From positions 335,501 to 399,500 of the forward strand of contig CAJNDS010002121.1 of assembly GCA_905221605.1 (NCBI GenBank): 64,000 nucleotides of DNA. Direction: 5' to 3'. This stretch comes from Symbiodinium natans (Eukaryota > Sar > Dinophyceae > Suessiales > Symbiodiniaceae). Below are positions 35,659-45,472 of the stretch, in pieces. Under the pieces are notes generated by a model. The model saw nothing but the letters and a program-made list of their open reading frames with translations. It did no database searches and had not been told where the DNA came from. A program made the translations under genes and the position numbers. Positions within the stretch are counted from its first letter, which is position 1, and every line of letters starts with the position of its first letter.

Positions 35659-36703
35659 TACCAGGAGGACACTTTGAACTTACGGACTTATAACCCACTT
35701 ATAAGTGACTTAGGTTGGAGTATTTATAAGTGAGTTATAAGTAACTTATACGTAACTTATAAGTAGACCTAAGTCCTACAGGTTTTCACAAAATTGTATT
35801 TTGTACGATCGCCGTCCGTTTGCCAGGAATGGTGATTTTCGCATCCCATTTTCGCAACCGCCAACTGGACACTCTCGCACGTTCGACGCAGACAGCGTAG
35901 CCCGTGCTGGCGGCGTTGGGAGACTGCCTTGCTCAAGCGGCAATTGTGGCACTGCAAGGTTTCCACCGTCTGCTCGGCTTGGGTTCTGGTAGCTGGGTTT
36001 GGGGTTGAGGGTATAGGGATCCAAAGCAGGGAGCCGGGCGTGAAAAACCTGGCCCTACATGTGTAGCCCCAGCAGAACACATTGTTTTGGCCGCGCGGAC
36101 ATGCTCTGTTAGGCAAAGGCCTATACTGGGGCCGAGGAGGCCGCGGACATCCGCGGACATCCGCGGACACCCGCGGACATCCCGCGGACATAGCCCGGGA
36201 GCTCTCCGCAACTCACTGCTCCGCAAGCACGTCGGCGAGAAAAGCGAGGATCTCGCAATTGGCAGCGCTGTCCGGTATTTTATCAGGGTGGCAAAAGGAT
36301 GCTGCGGAACGTAGAGCAGGATGTTAGTGAGTTTTTTGCGTGGCCCGGCGCGTGGAAACATGATGCACTGGTGCGGCTGCCATAGCGCGGCTACAAGTGC
36401 GAAAACGGACAAAACCTTGAGGCTGCAATGGCAAGTCGAGCTACAAGGAAAGCCGATTTATCACAACAAGATGACACGAAAAGCAACAACAAAGACAACA
36501 AAAAAAAGGTGGTTCGTAAGTAGTTATAAGTCCACATAAGTCCGCATAAGTCCGACAGGCCAAGTAATTATAAGTGACTTATAAACATTTATAAGTTCAA
36601 CAAAAATCGACATACTTATAACTCACTTATAACTCAGTTACAGGATTTATAACTAAGTTATAACCAAGTTATAAACAACTTATATCCAAAGCGCCCTCCT
36701 GGA
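35659..36703. mobile_element. Non-autonomous TA-target DNA element (1045 bp) inside the RT
   Basis: The ends are inverted repeats: left TACCAGGAGGACACTTTG, right (as reverse complement) TCCAGGAGGGCGCTTTG. TA dinucleotides flank both sides (35657-35658, 36704-36705). Removing the element and one TA rejoins the RT frame as QSP followed by RDWG, as expected for copia. Both subterminal regions are packed with ATAAGT/ACTTAT motifs. No transposase frame is visible. TA duplication fits the Tc1/mariner group or related MITEs. Confidence 0.85.
36143..36195. repeat. Decamer tandem repeat (CCGCGGACAT) about 5 units
   Basis: GCGGACATCC is repeated with small variations inside the TA-target element. SacII-like CCGCGG cores recur every ten bases, one helical turn. 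Confidence 0.8.
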
Positions 36704-36705
36704 TA

Positions 36706-37625
36706 GAGACTGGGGGATCACCAGGGACGTAGAGATAGCTAGTACGGTATTGCGTGTGCAGGGGACTGCCTGTAAGTTTGAGCAGAGCCGGTGTGATTCA
36801 AACTTGTGGTTCTTACGCCCGCTGCCCGAGGCAGGCAAGGAGCATGAGTGGAGAGAGCCGCGAGCGTGTTTGCTGGTTTATGTCGATGACGTTTTGGCGT
36901 TTGCGAAAAAGGGGCTTCTAGAACAAGTGCTTAACATGATCACGTCAAAATGGAAATGCGGGAAGGTTGAATACATCCCCGAAACGCTCACCGACCCTCC
37001 GCTGAAGTTTTTTGGGTTTGAGCTGAGATGGAGCGGGCGCGACCTGCTGTTGAGTCAATCAGACTATATTCGAGATATGGCAAGTAGATATCCGGAAGCC
37101 CCGCGTGTGTTTACCCCAGCTAGCCCCGGTGGAATAGCAGTTGAAGAGACGTCAGAGCATGCTGCTGAAGACGTTGTAGCATGTCAGGCGGCGCTAGGGG
37201 AAGCACTTTGGGTGGCGTACCGCACGCGACCAGATGCCATCTTTACAGTGTCTAGATTGGCCCAGCTCATCACGAAAAATCCTGCAAGGGTGAAAGTGTA
37301 TGCATTGCATCTAGTGGGATATCTTGTCACGACCCAAAACCTTTGTCTCCGATACAAGGCAGAGCACGCCAGGCAGGGTGAGCCGGAGGCGACTACAACA
37401 GTAGATTCAAAAGGGGTGATTGAAGCCATGACTGATAGCTCATTCGCACCCGGGTGCGAACGATCCCAGGAAGCGGTGTATGTGTATACAGAAGGTAGCC
37501 TTACTGGGTGGATCACTGCCAGGCAGCCGTTTACGGCAGCTAGCACTGCTGAGGCGGAGTTGCTCAGCACGATGTCGGGGTTCTGCTTTGGCCGGGCCCA
37601 TTCTTTGGGAGTTCTTGGGCGCTGA
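36706..37625 (+). pseudogene. Copia pol part 5: C-terminal reverse transcriptase and RNase H start
   Basis: The frame resumes with RDWGITRD, then has YVDDVLAF (catalytic Asp pair at 36885-36890), FFGFELRW, GEALWVAYRTRPDAIF and the RNase H region MTDSSFAPGCERSQ...TAASTAEAELL. All are normal copia landmarks at normal spacing. At about 37600 the frame is lost: in this frame it ends SLGVLGR-stop, while the next frame gives the expected WEFLGAEPQLTVVNDN continuation (to 37752). Confidence 0.85.
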
Positions 37626-38372
37626 GCCACAGCTAACAGTGGTTAACGACAACATGGCGAGCATCGCAATCGTAAATGGGGACTCCTACAACTGGAGGTC
37701 CAGGCACCTCCGCATTCGGGCACATGTCCTTCGCGAGCAGCTGGAGCGCTGACTGTGGTGCATATAGAGGGCGCAAAGAATGTTTCAGATGCTGGAACTA
37801 AATGCTTACCCCTCCCTAGACTGTCATTGCTTTGGACAGGAATGGGTCTCTTAGAGAGGCCTCGGCCGGAGGTTGAAGCACCTAAGGTCAAGGCTCTGAT
37901 GGAAGTGTCTGCTAATCAGATTCGGGCGGCAGTCTTGGCGGCAGCTATTGCTGCAGCAGACGCTCAGGAACCTGAGCCTATCTCCGGGCACGCTGGGACT
38001 TGGGAGTTGTGTGTGTTGCTTTTCCTAGTTGTGTGCGCGACTATCTGTATGTGGGAAGCCGTAAAGGGATGTGGGCGTTTGTTTGGGCGTGTTCTTGAGA
38101 GACGAGGGGCAGAGAGCAGAGTCACTGTTGAGCCTGATGGAGAGCAGAGCCCGTCAGAGAGGAGTGAGCCGGATGCCGAGGACGAACATGTTGAGCGCAG
38201 TGAGCGAGAGGGTGTCGTTGTCAGGGACCCTGGGGACCAGGATGATCATGATGCTCGTAGAGGGATATGGGCCGCTGACGAAGGTGATGAGACGCAGCAA
38301 CTCGGGGAAGTGATTGCTCAGTTCCAGTATGTCGATGATGTGGCTGTGCTTGCGCGGCGGGCCGCGGGTTGA
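37626..38372 (+). pseudogene. Copia pol part 6: end of RNase H and C-terminal membrane segment
   Basis: RNase H ends over two more frames: AEPQLTVVNDNMASI...HLRIRAHVLREQ (to 37752), then VHIEGAKNVSDAGTKCLP (37755 on). The last matches the HIPGAEQxADxLTK region of copia RNase H. A hydrophobic stretch (WELCVLLFLVVCATICMW, about 38002-38055) follows and could be a membrane segment, then an acidic tail to 38372. Confidence 0.65.
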
Positions 38373-38991
38373 GAGAGAGGAGGGAGAGAGAGAGCAGGGT
38401 TTGAGACGAAGACAAGGACAGAGGGTATGTGTCGAAGAACCTGACGGGGAGCCGCAGTGCAGCATCATGCCGTCGGCGTTCCGCCTAGGCCTATGGGTGG
38501 GGTTCACAACGACAACGGCCCTCAAGGCATTCCAATTGAGGTTGCGCATGCTATCCACCGTGAGGCAGACGCCTTATTCCGGGTAGGGGCTGTGCGGCTG
38601 GTAGACCTTGATCAGTACCCTTTTTGGTTGAGAGATGATTGGCCACCAGCTCCTAATCAGCTCACGCTGGAGTTCCTTCAGCCATCCACCAGCTGCCTCC
38701 CAACGAGTACTACAGGCGAGATGAATGGAGCACCCCAGGCAATCGTCCTGGAGTTCTGATTCGTTGGCATTGCCAGCCTAGAATCAGAATGTTCTCACCG
38801 CGTGGCACCCGAACTCCGATTGAGTTGGGGCAGCTGAGCGGGGCCAGACGTACTTTGGCAGTCTATCGTGATGGCACCCAAGAGATCATTGATGATGATT
38901 GGACCGAGGGCAGAGATGGCAGAACGTTCCTGAGGATGCAGTTTCAGGGAAGGACTGAGCTGTTCTACCGCTGATTGGCTGGAATCCAGCC
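38373..38991 (+). other. 3' internal region of the copia element
   Basis: Two short open frames (38457-38759, 38789-38974) read as coding-like text. The second contains TQEIIDDDWTEG and ends just before the 3' LTR. They may be the tail of pol or a separate small frame. No known domain is recognised. Confidence 0.4.
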
Positions 38992-38999
38992 AGGGGGAG
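38992..38999 (+). promoter_or_regulatory. Polypurine tract
   Basis: AGGGGGAG lies directly before the 3' LTR, the expected place and composition for the plus-strand primer. Confidence 0.7.
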
Positions 39000-39371
39000 A
39001 GCGTGATTTCCCAGGTGCGGCGCCTACAGAGCCTTCAGCCCCAAGGCACGGCCGGCAGGCCGTGTCAGGCATGAAAGTTGGGGGTGTTTGGGGGGGAACC
39101 TTAAGCTCTTCGAGCTTGCATCGCCCAACTTTGCCCTCTCTTACAGACGATGCCGATACCATTGCTGCTCGAATGTGATTTGCATGGCCAAGCTCAGCAT
39201 GGCTCACTGCAGATGATACAGATACGCATCGAGTAGTAGGTTTTTGAGAATCGCGTTGTACAGATTGGCGATACAGAAGAGACAGTCAGACAGACCAGCA
39301 GGCATCATTTGTTCTTCTTGTGTTGCTGTGCTGTGCTTAAAAGCTGTGTCTGCGCACCCCGCGAACTCGCG
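39000..39371 (+). repeat. 3' LTR (372 bp)
   Basis: Same length as the 5' LTR with three differences. It is followed by the TAGGG target duplication (39372-39376) and then telomere-like text. Confidence 0.9.
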
Positions 39372-39795
39372 TAGGGTTTAGGCAACTTTTCTGTGCACCC
39401 TAAAATGTAAACCCTGCGAGGCGTGGGGGGTTTGAAGTGTTTAGGGGTTTGGTAGATAAAGGCCCCCAAGGTAGCACGTACTCATCTTGATGGCAAGAGA
39501 TTGCCACAAGTCCGAGTCAAAGATGCTCTGATTCTGAAGGAGCGTGAGAAGGAGCTCCATCCGGACTTCTAGCAAGAAAAAGGTTTGGGGTTTAGGGTTT
39601 AGGGTTTAGGGTTTAGGGTTTAGGGTTTAGGGACTGCTGGAGGCAACGCCACTCGAAAATCTGAAAAACTGCGAGTACCGAAGGACTTTCGAGCCAAGGC
39701 ATGCACCTTGTCTATAAATCGCTACAGTCACAAGGCGATCCACGTCTGGGATGGTGTGTCCAGAGATCTCAAGTTCCAGCGGAATAAAACTGCTC

Positions 39796-39881
39796 AACCC
39801 TAAACCCTAAACCCTAAACCCTAAACCCTAAACCCTAAACCCTAAACCCTAAACCCTAAACCCTAAACCCTAAACCCTAAA
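39796..39881. repeat. Interstitial telomere-like array, (CCCTAAA) about 12 units
   Basis: Perfect heptamer run between two copies of the word CTGCTCAA, suggesting expansion inside a formerly continuous sequence. Confidence 0.95.
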
Positions 39882-42869
39882 CTGCTCAAGCACTTGTTTG
39901 CTTGCATGGTGAAAAGCGAATGACTTTTCTGGGAAGCCAAGGAGCAAAGAGTTGCAAATGCAAGCTTTGCACTTGTAAATATTATGAATATACATATACA
40001 CACATATATACATATATACACATAGCTGTATATGTATATTCTTGTTTTACCACTATCTATTTATATTTAGTTCTGCATTTGTATTTACATTGCTTGCTTA
40101 TCCGTCTGTTTTTTATTGTTGTTGTTCGGATGTGCGCCACCAGAAGGAGTCCTGGCATTGCCCCATGAATGACTATAAACGTGCAGTGGGGCATGATGTG
40201 TTCCGGTTGCGAAAGCCCAAACCCTAGACCCTAAACCGCAAACTTTACGACAAAGCTCGGGTTGGGGCTTGTAGGGTTTTAAGGGCTCTGAGCTTAGGGT
40301 TAGGGTGTAGGGTGTATGATTTTGGTTCGGGATGTCAGCGTCCTTCTGAGCGATTCGCCAGGAGCTGGTCTACTGGGCCCTGCGCAGTGACTTCCATGGC
40401 CAGCCGCGGGCAAAGACCTGCTCCAGGAAAGGCCGACCAGATGATTTTTTTTCGTGTAGGATCACCAAACATCTTACAAGGGGTTTTATTGCAATAACCT
40501 CCAAAAAGGTGGGTTTGGGGTGGTGGTGGTGGTGGTGGGGGTGTCGTGGTGGTTCTTTGTAGGGTCTAAAATCGGCTTTAGGGTCCCAACGGCTTGAAAC
40601 CACATCCCGTAGATCCCTGGCACCAAAGCCCCAAGCCCTAAAATCATGAAGTGTAAGGCTTCACCAAAGGCCCCAAAGCCTTCAAGCTTTAAGACCCTAA
40701 ACTTCACTGTAAGCCATGAAGTCCCCAAGGTTTAGGGACCCTAAATAAACTGGAGGGGCCCTTAGACCCTTAACCTGAAGGCCACCACCCCCACAGCCCT
40801 TATCCTCACACCCCAAACTTGCTATGCTGGAAATCAGGGTTAGTGTTTCAGGGTCCCTACCTCCCTTTAACACCATGAAAAGCCGTAACATCCAAACCCT
40901 CAACCCCAAAACTTCCACCTTCACCGCACCTCTCGCACCCCACCCCCCCGAGCTCCCGTAAACTCTAGACCCTCTGAACCCTTAACCCCCGGACCCTGAA
41001 CCCGCAGCCGAGCCCCAAAGCCCAAAATTTACACCCTAAGCCCGATTTTAGGAACTAAGAGTTCGGGATTAGGGAGGATTTTGGGGTTTGGCGTTTAGGT
41101 CAACATAATTCCTTCAAGCCCTGCCCATCTCTGCCCTAAACTAAACCCTGAATTAGGGTTTAGGGTTTAGGGTTTAGGGACCTTGAACAAAACCCTGAAC
41201 CCATGTTCTCAAAGGAGGGATAGGTAACCTAGCAGTCCCGAATACTCCCGACAATAACCCCTGAGGAGGGCTGAGAAGATAAACTTCGAGAAGCGTGCGT
41301 CCGCGACTGCGCCGCTCGACACAGGGCGCCATCTTGCTTACGTAAATCTTATGAGTTTAGGGGTAAGGGGTGTTCAGCTCAGAACCTGAGTTTCCTCAGG
41401 TCCAAAACCCTGGAAGCCTTCATTAATCTCAGAGACTACGGACCCTAAAGCCTAAGCCCTCAATGCTTCTGTTTGCTTTCGTGTTACCTCCTATACGGAT
41501 GGAGCTGCTTTTGACTCCCGGGGCCTCCTGTCAAAGGCAAAATGGTACGAATCCCCCCTACAAGGAACTCCATTGTACTCTCATTCATGAACAAAACCAA
41601 CCCTAAACCCTAAACGCTAATATAGAGCCCTTACATCTCGTCCCCAACGTTTTTGGCAAAGGCTGCCATGGCAGGTTCCTGAATTCACTCCTTAAACCCC
41701 TACGCAGCGAAAGCGCCTGTAACAAAAGGCTCAAGTTGAGGTTTGTAGGTTTTATAGGGTTTAGGGTTTAGGGTTTAGGGGTTGGGAGTTGAGGGTTTAG
41801 GGGATGTATTGGGCCCGACGTTCTCAACAAAGTCCTGCTTTAGTTGCTTGACTCTGTGGTTCTTTTCTTGGGTGTGTACGTTGCCACGAAGATTTTTACC
41901 CTGAATTCTCGACCCCTGCACCCTCTAGACACCCCTGAAGCCCAGAACCCTTCCCCGGCGCCCCTCTACGCACGATGAGGCCCTTGATGCCCACCATTCC
42001 GGGCCCTAAACCCTAAACCCTAAACCCTAAACCCTAAAACCTAAACCCTATATAAACCCTAAACCCTACACCCTAAACCCTAAACCGTGATGAATTAGAG
42101 TTTTATTGGGGGCTCGATGGCCCGTAGGGCCCCAAAACTCTTTCGGCTGCAGGGTCAGGGGAGGGAACGCTTCGGTGCCAACGTCCAAGGCTTGGTCGTT
42201 GAAATTCTGAGTGTAGGTTTGAGGGTTCCCGGGTTTAGGGCTTTGAGAAATCTGCAACGCTAAGCCTCAAAGCCTTAAACCCCCAAGTGAGCCGCTATAG
42301 CACTCGAAGTGGGCCACAAAGGAAGCCCGGAAAGAACGTACGTGTTAACAAAAGTACATACGAAATGGGCCAGAAGTGCACCGTAAACCCGGAACCCTAA
42401 GCCCTAAACCCTAAAACCCCAAACCCCAAACCTTAAGCCACCATGACATACCATGACTATCACCATACCCGGACGCTTGAGGCCACAGACCTTCGTGGAA
42501 AAGAAGCTAGGCGCGGAGTTCAGGGTTTAGGGGTTTGCTTGGCAACTTAAGGTGATGGGCCTGGGTTTAGGGTTTAGGTCTTTGGGCTTTGAGGTATGGG
42601 TCATTGGGCAAATCGACAGCAGAGTCCACAGGATGTTTTTGGCCATTCGGCTCTAAAACGAATAGACGAAGGGGGGCTTCAGAAATCGAATATACACTAA
42701 ACCTTAAGCCCTATTGAGAAGTGCCCTACACCCTAAACCCTAAACCCCAAAAAACCCACCCTAAAAGACTCAGCTGGGCTCTGGGTGTGGAGTTGTTTAC
42801 GGTTTAGGGCTTAATTAGGGTATATTGTACCCCGAATTTAGTTTACCCCAACATAGCATAATCCTAGGA

Positions 42870-42890
42870 CCCCCCCCCCCCCCCCCCCCG

Positions 42891-42928
<38 letters not shown>

Positions 42929-42966
42929 CTCCCCCCCCCTCCCTCCCCCCCCCCCCGCTCCCCCCC
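42870..42966. repeat. Poly-C tract
   Basis: About 95 bases of C interrupted by isolated G, T or A. It is the longest homopolymer in the window and a likely assembly-collapse or polymerase-slippage site. Confidence 0.9.
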
Positions 42967-45319
42967 AAAAAAAATCAAAAAAAACTATCCAAAAGGCATT
43001 GAGCGCACCAATTCCTTGCCCGTGACCTTTCATCTAAAGACCCTCAGCGAGGTTTTATGGTCCTTCGGAGAGGCAAGCAACCCAAATACAATCGGAGGAG
43101 CCTCTTATGAAAACTCACGGTGTGGCCTGCACCCCCTAAACCTTCTAATCACATAAACCCCTAAACCCTAAGCACCCTAAACGCCCTAAGCCCCTTGAAC
43201 CCTACACGCAGAAATCCCTAAACCCTAAAACGCCCTAAGCCCAAATCCTTCTTTTTCACTATCCTTATACCCTAAACCTACTCCACCCTTAACCCCCAAA
43301 CTCGACACGCTTGAAGCCCTCAACTCTAGACACTTAGAACCTCAAATCCTTAAACCCCGAAACCCCTAAACTCCAGCTTAGGGTTTACTTTGGGGTTTCA
43401 GATTTCGGGTTTAGGGTTTAGGGTATAGGGTCTTATAGACCCCGAAAGCCTCTCGACGGAAGGCGATTGTGCTGAGCTTGTCAGTACCTGGACTTGGTCC
43501 CTGCTGCCCCTTGGCCTTATGGCGTGTGGGCACGTTTGGGGTTTAGGGTTTAGGGTTTAGGGTTCAGGATTTGGGGTTCAGGGTTCAGGGTTCAGGGTTG
43601 GGGTTGGTGGGTTAGGCTGTAGGGGCGCAGGTTTATGGGTTTAAAAGGTTTAGGCCTTAGGGCTTTAGGGCTGTAGGGATGCAGACGATGGGGGGTAGCA
43701 TAGTTTTCTGGAGCAGGATTGCCGGATCTGGAAGTGTGTGTTCGGGGTAGGGCAACCTCTCCGCAAACAAAAACTCAGAGTGTTTTGGGGCCTTGGTACA
43801 GAAAAGGGATTTTTTAGTTTGTACTCAGCAGGGGTGCAAGGGTTCGGGGTGCCCTTCTTGGTTCAGGTTGAAGTTACCCCCCCACCCCGCCCCACCCCCG
43901 GGGTCAGCCTTGCGCTTTCGGGCCGAAGCCCTAAACCCCCAACCCCCAACCCCTAAACCTAAACCTAGCACCGGAGGTCCTGGGTGGGGGCTCTTGACGG
44001 CGAGCTGATGCAGCGACTTTCTGGACAGTGAGTTGGGGTTTAGGGTTTAGGGTTTAGGGTTTAGGGTTTAGGGTTTAGGGTTTAGGGTTTAGGGTTTAGG
44101 GTTCAGGGAGTTGGCACGTTGGAGGTTTGAAGTTCCGGGTTGGCTGGGGGCTCAATTGACTTCCTGATGTATGGTGCACATCGTCCCTGGACCCTGTTTA
44201 GGGTTTAGGGTTTAGGGTTTAGGGTTTGAAGTTCCCTAAGCTCGCAGTCTATTGAAATACGTGCAGACCACGAGGTGGGAGCCTGCTTGAGTTGGGGTTT
44301 GGGGTGGGGTTTAGGGTGCAGGGTTTAGGGTTCATGAAAGCTGCAAGAGGCTCCGGTTGGTGGGGTTGAACACTTGGGTTTAGGGTTTGTGGCCACCCTG
44401 AAACTCACATAAACCTACAGAACCTGAAACTAACATAAACCTACAGAAAGCCCAAGCCCCCGAGCCCCCTTTAAGCCCTAAACCCAAAGCCTAGCCGCCC
44501 ACCTGCGGGACAGGAGCTCCTGCTGTGTCCATCGCGGCTCTCTTCAACGACTCGCCAACTGAAGGACCCCAAACCCTAAACCCCAAACGCCCTAAGTGCC
44601 CAGTGCCAAGCCTTCTCTTTTAGGAACCTCAAAAGTGCCAAGCCTGCTTCTAGGAACCTCCAACCTAAACCCTAGAAACCAGAAGTCCAAGCCCGAAGAA
44701 GCCTGAGCCTTGAACCCTCAAACGTAAACCCCATAGGCCCGTGCTTTCTCACCTTCACAGGGGTCACCCAAACCAACCCCCAAAGGGGCTTCAGGTACAG
44801 GTTGGTGCCTTATGATACCCTAAACCCTAGACCCTACATATGATAATGGCAAGGATTGTTTGGTTCCGCCAAGCGCAAAATATTCATAATCTCTATATAC
44901 AGGTCCTTATTCCGGTACTGCCCAATGCTCCCGCATGTTCACTCTGATCTGGGGTTTAGGGTTTAGGGGTTAGGGTTTAGGGAGAACTTCCCTTTGCCCT
45001 CAATGCCTTACAAGGATGCCGTAAGTCTACAGTGCACAACATAGCAGGAGTTCCAGCGCCACCTTATGGCCTGGCTGCTCTGGAGGCCCTGGCGTCCTGA
45101 GGCACCCCACCTGCAGAAAGGTAGTAGGGTTTAGGGTTTAGGGCTTAGGGTTTAGGGTTTAGGGTTTAGGGTTTAGGGTTTAGGACATAGAGTTCATCTG
45201 CAGAAGGGGTTTCGGGTTTCTAGGCTCTACTATACGGCTTGGGGCTTACCAGGGTTGGGCTTGCTAAAGCCATCAGCCCTACGAGCTGGATCCTTAGCCT
45301 CAGACTGGAGCCGGGGGTA

Positions 45320-45470
45320 CTTGAAGGTTCGTGGTACTTACTAACCACTTATAACTGGGCTTATAACCCTACTTATAATTGGGATAACCCCTATAAGGCC
45401 CTTTAGGGGGATTATAAGTAGGGTTATAAGTACAGTTACAAGTGGTTAGTAAGTACCATGAACCTTCAAG
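45320..45470. mobile_element. Hairpin MITE, CTTGAAGGTTC family (copy 1, 151 bp)
   Basis: Left end CTTGAAGGTTCGTGGTACTT, right end its near-perfect reverse complement AAGTACCATGAACCTTCAAG, and the whole element can fold into a long hairpin. TA flanks both sides (45318-45319, 45471-45472). The interior is rich in ATAAGT/ACTTAT, like the ends of the element at 35659-36703. Confidence 0.85.
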
Positions 45471-45472
45471 TA

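Larger units (their letters stand above)
29807..39371 (+). mobile_element. Copia-type LTR retrotransposon, recently inserted, frames broken
   Basis: A 9565-bp element is bounded by 372-bp LTRs and a TAGGG target duplication. The internal order is Gag-like, methyltransferase-like, integrase, dioxygenase-like, reverse transcriptase, RNase H. Integrase before RT is the copia (Ty1) order. The LTRs differ at three sites I could see (two adjacent near 29851, one near 30014), so insertion is recent. Even so, the coding region shifts frame at about 31090, 32780, 33420, 33805, 37600 and 37750, and a 1045-bp DNA element sits in the RT. No aspartic protease D-T/S-G motif was seen. LTR ends (AGCG...CGCG) are not the usual TG...CA. 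Confidence 0.9.
39377..45317. other. Gene-free repeat-rich DNA downstream of the retrotransposon
   Basis: TTTAGGG/CCCTAAA arrays (39591-39632, 39796-39881, 44036-44103), an AT-rich CATATATACA microsatellite (39985-40034), a GGT/GGTGGT run (40515-40540), a long poly-C (42870-42966) and much degenerate telomere-derived text. Open frames here are simple-sequence artefacts. No gene is supportable. Confidence 0.6.

Noticed and set aside
39902-40227. Tyr-rich open frames
   Set aside because: They derive from the CATATATACA microsatellite and AT-rich flank.
42815-43033. Proline-rich (plus) and glycine-rich (minus) open frames
   Set aside because: They are direct translations of the poly-C tract.
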